From: Marinobacter nauticus
GTDB lineage: Bacteria; Pseudomonadota; Gammaproteobacteria; Enterobacterales; Shewanellaceae
Reading direction: 5' to 3'
Length of the DNA: 64,000 nt
NCBI RefSeq assembly: GCF_019801015.1
Contig: NZ_JAHVJZ010000011.1
Location: forward strand, 62,001-126,000
Made by a program: the position numbers and the translations under genes. Below the pieces are notes generated by a model, which worked only from the letters and a program-made list of their open reading frames with translations, made no database searches and had not been told where the DNA came from. Below, in pieces: positions 1 through 7,149 of the stretch. Numbering within the stretch: the first letter of the stretch is position 1; each line of letters starts with the position of its first letter.

Positions 1-1235
1 CGGGCCCGATAGCGGAAAAACAGCTTGGGCAGACGCGGGTCGATAAACTGCGGTTCCAGTGCCGCCAGATGCTCCGGTGCGGTACTGCGTACCAGCTCCA
101 TCTGGGCCCGGTCCGCCTCGCTGAAAAAGCCGCCGTAGAGCTGAATGTCCGGATTGTCCGGCTCACGCACCGGCGGGGTCTCATCGCTGAACATGGCGTG
201 CAGCTTCTCGCGGATGGCGGCGTGATGGGTGCGCAGCAGCTTGTAGTGCTCGCGACAGGCCACCTTGTCGATGCCAAGGCGCTCTGCGTTGGCGTCTTCC
301 AGCGTGCTGGCGGGGGCCAGAAACGGCGACTTATTCATGTGCACCAGTTTTACCGGCACACGGGGTTCGCCTTCCTGACGTTCACTGGCCTTCTGATAGA
401 GCTTCGCCTTCAGGGTGTCCGCGTCCCACTCCAGCAGCGGGGTGGGGTCCTGGGCCAAATCGATGCACGCCACCGCGTTCTTGTTTTCCGGGTGCCAGGC
501 CAATGGCAGGATCAGAGACGCACAGCCCTGCGTTGCCGGGAAGCGGGAACTGACGTGCAGCAGCGGCTTAAGCGCCAGAATGTCGATCTGACTGGCTGCG
601 AAGCGTTTATTGCGCAGACGGAAGGCCCACTCATACAGCTTGGGATGGGTGTCCTTAACCAGTTTGGCCATGGCGATGGTGGCCTTAACGTCGGACACCG
701 CATCGTGGGCGCTTTCGTGGCCGATGCCATTGGCGGCAGTCAGGTGCTCCAGCTTAAAGCTGGGGGCGCCGTCTTCCCGCTCCGGCCAGACGATACCTTC
801 CGGGCGCAGGGCGTAACAGGCCCGCACCAGATCAATGATGTCCCAGCGGCTGTTGCCGTTTTGCCACTCCCGGGCGTAGGGGTCGTGGAAGTTGCGGTAC
901 AGCCCGTAACGGGTGATCTCATCGTCAAAGCGGATGGAGTTGTAGCCGACGGTGCAGGTGCCTGGGCGGGCCATCTGCTCATGCACCCGGGCCATAAAGT
1001 GGGCTTCCACTTCCCCCAGCCGGTTGGCCTTTTGCGGGGTAATCCCGGTCACAAGAATCGCTTCCGGCTTGGGCAGGTAATCGGCGGGCAGACGGCAGTA
1101 GAACTCCACCGGCGGCTCGATGATGTTGAGGTCCAGGTCGGTCCGGATCCCGGCAAACTGGGCCGGGCGGTCACGCGCCACATCGGCACCCCAGGTCTCA
1201 TAGTCGTGCCACAGCAGGGTTTCGTCTTGCCGCAT
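1..1235 (-). CDS. sbcB: Exodeoxyribonuclease I (3' end outside window)
   Basis: Exonuclease I degrades single-stranded DNA 3' to 5' and acts in recombination and mismatch repair. The minus strand reads an open frame from the ATG at 1235 to the window edge, about 411 of the family's usual ~475 residues, so the C-terminus is missing. The DEDD exonuclease motifs are visible: DYETWG near residue 11 (Exo I), NSIRFDDE (Exo II) and HDAVSDVKAT (Exo III). These closely match the E. coli protein as I know it. There is no same-strand neighbour in the window. An AT-richer accessory region begins just upstream of the start. Identification is secure; only the truncation is a limitation. Confidence 0.95.
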   Translation of the reverse strand, partial: MRQDETLLWHDYETWGADVARDRPAQFAGIRTDLDLNIIEPPVEFYCRLPADYLPKPEAILVTGITPQKANRLGEVEAHFMARVHEQMARPGTCTVGYNSIRFDDEITRYGLYRNFHDPYAREWQNGNSRWDIIDLVRACYALRPEGIVWPEREDGAPSFKLEHLTAANGIGHESAHDAVSDVKATIAMAKLVKDTHPKLYEWAFRLRNKRFAASQIDILALKPLLHVSSRFPATQGCASLILPLAWHPENKNAVACIDLAQDPTPLLEWDADTLKAKLYQKASERQEGEPRVPVKLVHMNKSPFLAPASTLEDANAERLGIDKVACREHYKLLRTHHAAIREKLHAMFSDETPPVREPDNPDIQLYGGFFSEADRAQMELVRSTAPEHLAALEPQFIDPRLPKLFFRYRA

Positions 1236-1620
1236 TCGCTTATTCCGCTTCAGAATTCAGAAACCGCCAGTGTACCAGAAAGTTGAAGCGGGGCAGGGCA
1301 CAGAGCGGAGCCGGGCGAACCAGAATGAGCCAATCGGTCAAGGTGTAGGCAGGAGAGGGAAGATGGGGTTGGGTAGGTGGAGCGGTAGGTGGGTGAAAGG
1401 ACCGAGAGCCAAAGGCTGGTTTGGTGCCAAAAACAGTCATTGGTGGACGAAGGCGCACTTTCAACGATCGGAACCTCAGTTTCATCCAGCGAACGATTCT
1501 GCTATACACCTAAAGCATTGAATGTGCTGGATTCGCTTGATACGTTGGGCGCACTCTCGCCGGTGTTATTTCGACCCTAAAGGTGCCACGGGCGCAATAA
1601 ACATACTTTTAGGTGAACAG
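1236..1620. other. Intergenic region between sbcB and the accessory island
   Basis: These 385 bases carry no convincing gene. Short open frames on both strands lack a ribosome binding site and resemble no family I know. The interval should contain the sbcB promoter (minus strand) and the promoter of the Imm26-like gene (plus strand). No strong sigma70 pair stands out. Base composition falls towards the right-hand end, marking the transition into the AT-richer island. Confidence 0.5.
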
Positions 1621-2109
1621 ATGGCACATCCAAAAACCAATATGCTTCAGCGCGAACCTTACAGGAAGAGGCTTAAGGTAGGCGATGTGTTCCAACTTGA
1701 GTTCCCCGAGAGTAGGTTCGTTGTGGGGCGAGTGATGTCTCTCTCTGCCTCAGCAGGTGGTTTTGACGATTGTATTCTGATTTATGTATACAAGACGGAA
1801 TTTACAATGGCTGAAGTACCCGAAGACTTGGATTCGTGTAGCTTGCTGTGTCAGCCCCTGTTTATAAATAGGTTAGGGTTCTCTAGAGGCTATATGCCAG
1901 TTGTTGGTCATGTAGCTATCACTGATTTGAGTCGTCGGAGTGAGTGGTGCTTTCACAGCATTCCATTTAATAAGTTCTTCGATGAGCAAGGAGTTGAGCT
2001 AGATAGCTCCACCGATTATGTTGGTACCTGGGGACTTAGCAACTATCTCGTTCTGGATGATTTAGTTAGTGAAAGACTCGGTATTGAACCCATTGGTGAT
2101 GATAGCTAA
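1621..2109 (+). CDS. Imm26-like immunity family protein
   Basis: This is a 162-residue cytosolic protein without signal peptide or membrane segment. The N-terminal part has the KVGDVFQLEF ... VVGRVMS pattern followed by a hydrophobic strand (ILIYVYKTE), which resembles Imm26-type immunity proteins associated with polymorphic toxins. The ATG at 1621 is preferred over the upstream in-frame start at 1522 because AGGTGA lies just upstream and the extra N-terminus looks non-coding. No toxin gene is adjacent, so it would be an orphan immunity gene. It is followed directly by an integron attC-like sequence, as expected for a gene cassette. The gene is AT-richer than the core genes. The family call is by pattern recognition only. 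Confidence 0.6.
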   Translation: MAHPKTNMLQREPYRKRLKVGDVFQLEFPESRFVVGRVMSLSASAGGFDDCILIYVYKTEFTMAEVPEDLDSCSLLCQPLFINRLGFSRGYMPVVGHVAITDLSRRSEWCFHSIPFNKFFDEQGVELDSSTDYVGTWGLSNYLVLDDLVSERLGIEPIGDDS

Positions 2110-2115
2110 AAGGTC

Positions 2116-2234
2116 ATCTAACAAGGCGCTGCAGGCGGATCGCATTCGTTTGATTGGCTGTTGCTCGTGCCAACCAAACTGCTTCCACTGAGCGGGGCGT
2201 CATGTTTCCTAAGCACGGAGTCATGCTATTAGAT
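2116..2234 (+). repeat. Integron attC-like site, copy 1
   Basis: The sequence begins with ATCTAAC at 2116-2122, a perfect match to the R'' consensus RYYYAAC, and runs on as AAGGCGCTGCAGGCGGATCG. It ends with ATTAGAT at 2228-2234, one base from the GTTRRRY R' consensus and almost the exact reverse complement of the left box. The ~119 bp spacing fits long attC sites. It lies between two small orphan genes, which is the gene-attC-gene layout of an integron cassette array. The left half recurs at about 2670. No integron integrase lies in the window, so these may be isolated or relic cassettes. Confidence 0.5.
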
Positions 2235-2667
2235 GGACAAACCAGAAAGTAGAAAGGTATCGATTCGGTACTCCTTTCTTTTCCAGTCCATCTACTCTGC
2301 GCGTGGGGGATTTAGGCGGGTCTATCAAAGTATGAGCCCTTCCGAGTGCTCGATTAAAGAAAATGATAACGGAACAGTTGTGCTGAATGTTACAACGGTC
2401 CTTGAAAACAATGTAGAAGTCATAGCTAGAAAGCAGCACGAACTAGAAGAGGACTTTCGAGACTATGGTGGAGTATTTCTAAGTAGAAAATTTCATTGCC
2501 GCTCTGATGATAATAAAATAACTAGGAAAAGACTAAAGTTGATTACGATATTGACTAATTGGGTAACCTCCCCGGTTGGTTTGAGAGGCTACACGACTAG
2601 GAAGATGCCGTTCTACTCTATAGTAGCTGCCGTACTGCTGGTATTTATCCTTTCGTTTTATATCTAG
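2233..2667 (+). CDS. Hypothetical protein with C-terminal membrane anchor
   Basis: This 144-residue protein is not one I recognise. It is basic and polar through most of its length and ends in a hydrophobic segment of about 18 residues (roughly 125-143, FYSIVAAVLLVFILSFYI), consistent with a tail anchor. The ATG at 2233 overlaps the right-hand box of the attC-like site, and GGAG at 2217-2220 is a distant ribosome binding site. Codon usage is AT-rich (many AAA, AGA, ATA) and unlike the core genes. It is followed by a second, truncated attC-like sequence, so it has the layout of a cassette gene. Coding status is probable; function is unknown. Confidence 0.5.
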   Translation: MDKPESRKVSIRYSFLFQSIYSARGGFRRVYQSMSPSECSIKENDNGTVVLNVTTVLENNVEVIARKQHELEEDFRDYGGVFLSRKFHCRSDDNKITRKRLKLITILTNWVTSPVGLRGYTTRKMPFYSIVAAVLLVFILSFYI

Positions 2668-2669
2668 AA

Positions 2670-2735
2670 ACATAACAAGACGCTACAGGCGGATCGCAAT
2701 TCAGTTGGCTGTTGCTCGTGCCTCGCTCAGCGGCT
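2670..2735 (+). repeat. Integron attC-like site, copy 2 (right half missing)
   Basis: ACATAACAAGACGCTACAGG opens this copy, and GGCTGTTGCTCGTGCC also repeats copy 1 nearly base for base. The left box differs from the RYYYAAC consensus at one position. After about 65 bp the similarity stops, and the sequence runs into tandem GGCTTAAC units belonging to the GGACACCC repeat family. The right half of the attC therefore appears to have been replaced or interrupted by that element. Confidence 0.45.
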
Positions 2736-2764
2736 TAACCACGGCTTAACAGGACACAGCGGCT

Positions 2765-2913
2765 TAACAGGACACCCACTTTAAGAATTTTGGCCACGCA
2801 CGCACTGCGATATTGCTAGCGGGGGATGATGTGGATGGATGACCAGTGGCTGGATGGTACTGAGCCTCTCCGATTGATGCTCTGCGGGAGGTACAAAGAT
2901 GGGTGTCCAGTCG
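2765..2913 (+). repeat. GGACACCC terminal-inverted-repeat element, copy 1
   Basis: The left end TAACAGGACACCC (2765-2777) is matched by the degenerate right end GGGTGTCCAGTCG (2901-2913). The left end is duplicated just upstream: CGGCTTAACAGGACA also occurs around 2742-2757. The interior differs from the other copies, so only the ends are shared. It carries no coding capacity. It directly abuts copy 2. Confidence 0.6.
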
Positions 2914-2915
2914 GA

Positions 2916-3056
2916 TAACTGGACACCCGCCCTAAGCGCTTTGAGTCTCGATGCTTGTGATGCCCCTGCAATGCCGGGACGGATAGCAAGCAGTTGAACA
3001 GTGCCGGGGCTTCTGGAGATGGATACCCCACGGATGCAAAGGTGGGTGTCCAGTTA
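2916..3056 (+). repeat. GGACACCC terminal-inverted-repeat element, copy 2
   Basis: A perfect 13 bp terminal inverted repeat, TAACTGGACACCC (2916-2928) and GGGTGTCCAGTTA (3044-3056), bounds a 141 bp non-coding unit. The interior holds GACGGATAGCAAGCAG near 2978 and a stretch GGAGATGGATACCCCACGGA, both shared with the copy at 4545-4702. The right end lies 30 bp from the stop codon of the minus-strand gene at 3086-4372. Confidence 0.7.
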
Positions 3057-3085
3057 GACTTTAAGCCTTATAAGACCAGACGACG

Positions 3086-4372
3086 TTAAAAACGATATCC
3101 AAATACCAACATGTATGTTGGTTTATAAGTCGTTTCAACCAGGTCTTTTGAGTCGATAGGTTTGGTTCCAATAATGTTGTTACTATCACCTGGTGTAGTG
3201 GAGTAATTTGGTTTGAGCACTTCTCTCTCTGCGATGGCTGCTCCTCCGGAGATTAGAAACGCTTCATTTAGGATATAGCTGATGCCAAAGTAAGCGATCG
3301 GTGTATCAAGAGACGCACCTAAGCCCGCCGATAAGGCAAATTGATGCTCCTTGTTATCCTTTATATCCCAAACAGGGTAAGAAAATACGGCCATAATACT
3401 GTAATTGAATCCACTAGGACTAGCTCCTTCTTGTACTTGATAGATTGGCTTTCCATCAGCATCGGTCTCGCCGGTGTCTGCAGAAAAATAGTTTCGGTTT
3501 CGGTCATCTAAGAACCCTACTCCCAAGTGAGAATAAAACTCTCTGGAATCTCCTTTGAATGTTATGCTAGCAGCTGTTTCTGTTTTAACCGTCCCATCAC
3601 TTTCTTTGGATTTCTGCTCAATAGTAACAGTCATGTTTGAGCTTTCAGGCATGGTTCTTGAAAACGCATATGTTGTATTAGCTTCCAACAGCCTTGCGTT
3701 GGCAATATTTTCTACGCATTTTTTTATCCAAGTTGCATTATCCGTGTACACGGAATATTTTTGTGGAGAAGGCATGTTGAAGTCTTGTGTGTTTCTTTCG
3801 CCAGAGCCAGAAATTTGAATGGGGATGAAAACACCAGCTCCCTCCCTGATGCTTGATAAAACCTGTTCTATTCTAGTTTTTGTCAAATCGATATGGCTTT
3901 GTACTTTCATAGGTTCTGTTTCTTTTGAGAAAGCGACTACTGCGGAATTTAGCTCATCACATTGCCTCTTTAGCTCTTCGGCTAGTTTACGTTGATTTTC
4001 ATTAATGGTCTGAGGGCTAAGTAAGTTATCAGAATCAGACTGAGCTTCCTGTGCTTCTCTTGCTGCTTCACCTACTTCTACTTCAGTCATCGAGAGTGGC
4101 GGAACCTTTTCTGGCCATTTGAGTGTAACTTCGATTTTTGTCAGTTCGATCTTTGTGCTGTATTTTATTCCGGGAGGTATGTTTGTTATCGTAAAGTTTA
4201 TTTTATCTCCGGATTTTGATTTTCGATGCTCACCGATTGGGGGAAACGCAAGGTCTATCTCTTCGTTTACTGTGGCTGCTTCAGCTGTGCCCGATGTGAA
4301 AAATGTAAAGAGCAACTGAGCGAACACTATAGTGGACAAAGTTCCCCTAGGCATTGCTATATAATTTAACAT
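3086..4372 (-). CDS. Unrecognised secreted, probably outer-membrane-associated protein
   Basis: This 428-residue protein belongs to no family I can name. The N-terminus has a signal peptide ending near GTAEAA (about residue 33). Residues ~95-180 are rich in E, Q, K and S and look helical or coiled. The C-terminal third has alternating hydrophobic/aromatic strands and ends in YMLVFGYRF, a terminal phenylalanine strand typical of outer-membrane beta-barrels. The ATG at 4372 has GAGGCG six bases upstream. Composition is clearly AT-richer than the core genes. The gene is flanked on both sides by the GGACACCC repeats, which suggests acquisition as a unit. No partner gene is adjacent. Coding status is confident; function is unknown. 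Confidence 0.75.
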   Translation of the reverse strand: MLNYIAMPRGTLSTIVFAQLLFTFFTSGTAEAATVNEEIDLAFPPIGEHRKSKSGDKINFTITNIPPGIKYSTKIELTKIEVTLKWPEKVPPLSMTEVEVGEAAREAQEAQSDSDNLLSPQTINENQRKLAEELKRQCDELNSAVVAFSKETEPMKVQSHIDLTKTRIEQVLSSIREGAGVFIPIQISGSGERNTQDFNMPSPQKYSVYTDNATWIKKCVENIANARLLEANTTYAFSRTMPESSNMTVTIEQKSKESDGTVKTETAASITFKGDSREFYSHLGVGFLDDRNRNYFSADTGETDADGKPIYQVQEGASPSGFNYSIMAVFSYPVWDIKDNKEHQFALSAGLGASLDTPIAYFGISYILNEAFLISGGAAIAEREVLKPNYSTTPGDSNNIIGTKPIDSKDLVETTYKPTYMLVFGYRF

Positions 4373-4544
4373 GTCATCGCCTCTTTCCGACTTTTTTATA
4401 TCAGATGTTGAGTTTGGTAGTTCAGGTTACTGTTGAAGTAGTCAGCATAAATTTGAGTGAGATGGGGGGCGTTATCTCAGACGGCCAGATAATCCTCCGC
4501 TATCTCGACGGATCAGGGCTTAACAGACTTAACTGGAAAAGACT
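4373..4544. other. Intergenic stretch upstream of the secreted protein gene
   Basis: No gene is visible. This AT-rich stretch should hold the promoter for the minus-strand gene ending at 3086. Near 4518-4548 three CTTAAC units occur in a row, the same kind of repeated partial ends seen before the repeat copy at 2765. Confidence 0.4.
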
Positions 4545-4702
4545 TAACGGGACACCCACTCTGGGAGCTTTGGTTCTCGTTGCTGATGACGTCCCCCCAC
4601 AAAGCTGGGACGGATAGCAAGCAGGTGGACACTGCCGGGACTTCTGGAGATGGATACCCCACGGATGCAAAGGTGGGGGATGCATAGGTGGGTGTCCCGT
4701 TA
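4545..4702 (+). repeat. GGACACCC terminal-inverted-repeat element, copy 3
   Basis: This unit has a perfect 13 bp terminal inverted repeat, TAACGGGACACCC (4545-4557) and GGGTGTCCCGTTA (4690-4702). Compared with copy 2 the fifth base pair has changed from T-A to G-C at both ends together. The interior shares GACGGATAGCAAGCAG and the GGAGATGGATACCCCACGGA stretch with copy 2. It is non-coding and lies between the secreted-protein gene and the zinc peptidase gene. Confidence 0.7.
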
Positions 4703-4797
4703 GGATGGTTAGGATGTCTGTCGGCAAGTATCTGCTGCTCATTTCTATGCGTACAATGATTGGTAGCCGCACAAATACTCATTGAATAGCGATTTAA

Positions 4798-5487
4798 ATG
4801 TTCTGGATAATCATCTTACTCATCATCACGTTATGCGTCTTCCTGCCGGGTATGTGGGTCAAACATGTGATGGCAAAGTATGAACAGCCGGCAGACCGTT
4901 ACCGCAAGCAGGGAAGCGGTGGTGAACTCGCGCGCCACCTGCTCGACCGTTACGGCCTGGACGGCGTCCAGGTAGAGGAGACCTCAATCGGTGATCATTA
5001 TGACCCGGCCGCTAAGGCTGTGCGCCTGACGCCAAAAAACTACTCAGGATACTCTTTGACAGCAGTGACGGTTGCCGCCCATGAGGTGGGGCATGCCATT
5101 CAGGATTCACGCGGCGAATCGTTGTTCCTGGCACGGCAGAAACTCGTTAAGGCAGCGATGGTCGGCGAGCGTCTTGCCGGCATGATGCTCGTGGCGACTC
5201 CGCTTATCTTACTACTCACCCGCCTTCCGCAGGCGGGCGCATTAACGATAGTGATTGGCATTGTTTCGATGGGACTCAGTACCCTGGTGCACCTGATTAC
5301 CCTTCCCGTTGAGTTCGATGCCAGTTATGGCAAGGCGCTGCCGCTCCTGAAGAAAGGCGAGTACCTGCACGATGGTGATCTGAAGCATGCGGAGAAAATT
5401 CTCAAGGCGGCGGCACTGACCTACGTCGCTGCCTCGCTGACCAGCTTGTTAAATTTGGGACGATGGATCGCGGTGCTTCGTCGGTAA
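4798..5487 (+). CDS. YugP-type zinc metallopeptidase, membrane-bound
   Basis: The 229-residue protein fits the neutral zinc metallopeptidase family typified by YugP. It starts with a membrane segment (residues ~2-20), followed by a region with AHEVGHAIQD in which H95, E96 and H99 form the HExxH zinc site. Two or three further hydrophobic segments follow (~118-170 and ~205-222). The protease is expected in the inner membrane; substrates are unknown. The ATG at 4798 begins directly with the membrane helix. The gene is bracketed by GGACACCC repeats at 4545-4702 and 5520-5662. Its composition is nearer to the core genome than that of its island neighbours. The family call is confident; the biological role is not. 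Confidence 0.85.
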   Translation: MFWIIILLIITLCVFLPGMWVKHVMAKYEQPADRYRKQGSGGELARHLLDRYGLDGVQVEETSIGDHYDPAAKAVRLTPKNYSGYSLTAVTVAAHEVGHAIQDSRGESLFLARQKLVKAAMVGERLAGMMLVATPLILLLTRLPQAGALTIVIGIVSMGLSTLVHLITLPVEFDASYGKALPLLKKGEYLHDGDLKHAEKILKAAALTYVAASLTSLLNLGRWIAVLRR

Positions 5488-5519
5488 GGTTTAAGAATTC
5501 AGAGTCATTGAAATCGGCT

Positions 5520-5662
5520 TAACTGGACGCGCACCTTAAGAGTTTTGGCTCCCTATTGTTCGTGGTATCCCGGCAAAGCTGAGTCGGATAGTAAGCAGTA
5601 GGACAGTGCTTGGGCTTCTCGAGATGTGATGCCCCTCGAAAGCAAAGGTGGCAGTTCAGTTA
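5520..5662 (+). repeat. GGACACCC terminal-inverted-repeat element, copy 4 (degenerate)
   Basis: The left end TAACTGGACGCGC (5520-5532) and interior GTCGGATAGTAAGCAG (5583-5598) are recognisable. The right end reads GGCAGTTCAGTTA, having lost the GTGTCC core. It is therefore a decayed copy. Just beyond it, at about 5668-5684, GGTTATGCGTTAGCC resembles the right-hand end of an attC site. Confidence 0.55.
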
Positions 5663-5850
5663 GGCTCCGGTTATGCGTTAGCCAGTTATGCGTCCTTTAG
5701 CTTCCCGCTTTTTCGGAAAAAGCGCTGATCCATGGGCAAGCAGCGGACGGTATCGCAGTTTTGAGAGAAGCGTTCTGTGGTAGATGGAAAGAAGGGAGCC
5801 GAGTTAAGGTAGGCCACCGTTGAGTTAAAATGCAGAATGGAAGCAAAAGT
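5663..5850. other. Intergenic region upstream of the 5851 gene
   Basis: There is no credible gene here. The stretch contains an attC-end-like GTTATGCGTTAGCC near 5670 and a perfect short hairpin GCTTTTTCGGAAAAAGC around 5709-5725, and presumably the promoter of the next gene. The open frames crossing it on the minus strand lack ribosome binding sites. Confidence 0.4.
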
Positions 5851-6564
5851 ATGATTTACGAAGTCGCACGGACAGCCTTGAAGTCCCTTGGTCTCGCTCA
5901 CCTCAACGCGAGGCCCTATGATAATGCATTCTCTGTATTTCACTTGGACAAAGCAGAGCGTAAGTTTGTGGTGGTTGGTTTTAATGGGTCTGACGCCGAT
6001 CTGGATTGGACGAACATAGGTGCCATTGAGCATGGGTATAAAAATCCCGATGACTCAAACGTCCTGAATGGGGCCAATGGTGGCTGGCTTTCTACGACTC
6101 TTCCCAAGCGATTGAAAGACCTCCCGGAAGCGTTGGGCTTTTCCTTCAACTCTACGATCTATACCAATGCGATATTGCTTTGCTCTAAAGACGCGAAATC
6201 AGTAAAGAGTAAAGCAAAGATGGTTGGTTTTGAGAGTGTGGATGAATTAGTTGAGAAGTCCCTAGATTTCTTTAAGCAAGTCACCTTGGCAAAGTCAGAG
6301 CCGGAACTAATCCTCTGTTATGGAAACAGTATGACGGATCTGTCTGCTGCATCAATTATCTATAACCGATTTGGAGAAGGGCAGATTTACGAGTCAAATG
6401 ATAACGTGTATTACAAGACATTCTCATTCCTCTCCAAAATCGAAGGTAGACTCATCCCCGTGGTTTGTGTTCGACACATGTCCCGGTTTAAACCTTGCTA
6501 CGAGTCCATTCGCGCGGCTTGGAAATATCAGAAAGATAAAATTTCTGCTTTGACTGGATGCTGA
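5851..6564 (+). CDS. Unrecognised 237-residue cytosolic protein
   Basis: I do not recognise this family with confidence. The protein has no signal peptide or membrane segment. It shows strand-like hydrophobic segments (KFVVVGFNGS, ELILCYGNS, RLIPVVCVRHMSRFKP) alternating with helices. That pattern and the late HMSR motif loosely recall the uracil-DNA-glycosylase fold, but this is only an impression. The start at 5851 is chosen because GGAAG lies eight bases upstream. An in-frame ATG at 5830 would add seven residues and has only a weak site. The gene is AT-richer than the core, lies at the right edge of the accessory island, and is followed by a strong terminator at 6680. Coding status is likely; function is unknown. 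Confidence 0.65.
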   Translation: MIYEVARTALKSLGLAHLNARPYDNAFSVFHLDKAERKFVVVGFNGSDADLDWTNIGAIEHGYKNPDDSNVLNGANGGWLSTTLPKRLKDLPEALGFSFNSTIYTNAILLCSKDAKSVKSKAKMVGFESVDELVEKSLDFFKQVTLAKSEPELILCYGNSMTDLSAASIIYNRFGEGQIYESNDNVYYKTFSFLSKIEGRLIPVVCVRHMSRFKPCYESIRAAWKYQKDKISALTGC

Positions 6565-6679
6565 GTTGTCCCGACTTTACTAGGCATTCAGAACGGCCTC
6601 TTTGTGGCGTTCAACGCCACTCGAGCAACATCAATTTTAGGCTGACCATTCAACGCATCAGCGACAAGCACAACCCCCC

Positions 6680-6708
6680 AAAAAGGGCGCCAATCGGCGC
6701 CCTTTTTT
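6680..6708. terminator. Bidirectional rho-independent terminator
   Basis: A perfect 7 bp stem GGGCGCC-AATC-GGCGCCC (6685-6702) is flanked by an A run on the left and TTTTTT on the right. It can serve the 5851 gene on the plus strand and the YdcH-like gene on the minus strand. Confidence 0.85.
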
Positions 6709-6712
6709 GTTA

Positions 6713-6949
6713 TCAGCGGGTCAGCAACCCGAACAGGCGATCTTTCAGCCTTAGCCGGTTCAGTTTCATGCTTTGCAGGTTGTGGTCACTGATGGGGGAC
6801 CCGGCCAGTTCAAGCCGGCGGATCTCATCATCGACCTGGTGGTATTGCTCAGACAGTTCAGCGAAGAGGGGGTCGGATTCGGTGCGCTGGTCAATCTGGT
6901 TGGCCAGCTGTGGAAACTCATGGGGAAGATCGTGCGGTTCACCCAGCAT
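6713..6949 (-). CDS. YdcH/DUF465 family protein
   Basis: This small 78-residue helical protein matches the DUF465/YdcH family. It begins MLGEPHDLPHEFP, typical of the family. A conserved central region (DPLFAELSEQYHQVDDEIRR) and a basic C-terminal helix (LNRLRLKDRLFGLL) follow. The ATG at 6949 is chosen over the longer frame because GGAGGCG sits six bases upstream and the family start lies here. Members are cytosolic and of unclear function. The gene is divergent from the KamA-family gene and ends at a shared bidirectional terminator. Confidence 0.85.
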   Translation of the reverse strand: MLGEPHDLPHEFPQLANQIDQRTESDPLFAELSEQYHQVDDEIRRLELAGSPISDHNLQSMKLNRLRLKDRLFGLLTR

Positions 6950-7149
6950 AGACGCCTCCAAAACGGGGGGTTCAACACCCCCTAAGCATAGCCCTGACCG
7001 GCGCAGGCGCCAGGCGCGAAAAGCGACCAAAATCGGTGCTGGGTTTAAAAATCGTCAAAAAAACTTTAAAATTACGGCTTTTTCCGCAGGGCCGTGCGCG
7101 AAATCCGCTTTCGCTGCTGGCAAAAATAATTATTAAACGGGTGTCATCA

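Noticed and set aside
69-1286. Long plus-strand open frame opposite sbcB
   Set aside because: The minus strand encodes an unmistakable exonuclease I with all Exo motifs; the opposite frame is a by-product of high GC codon bias.
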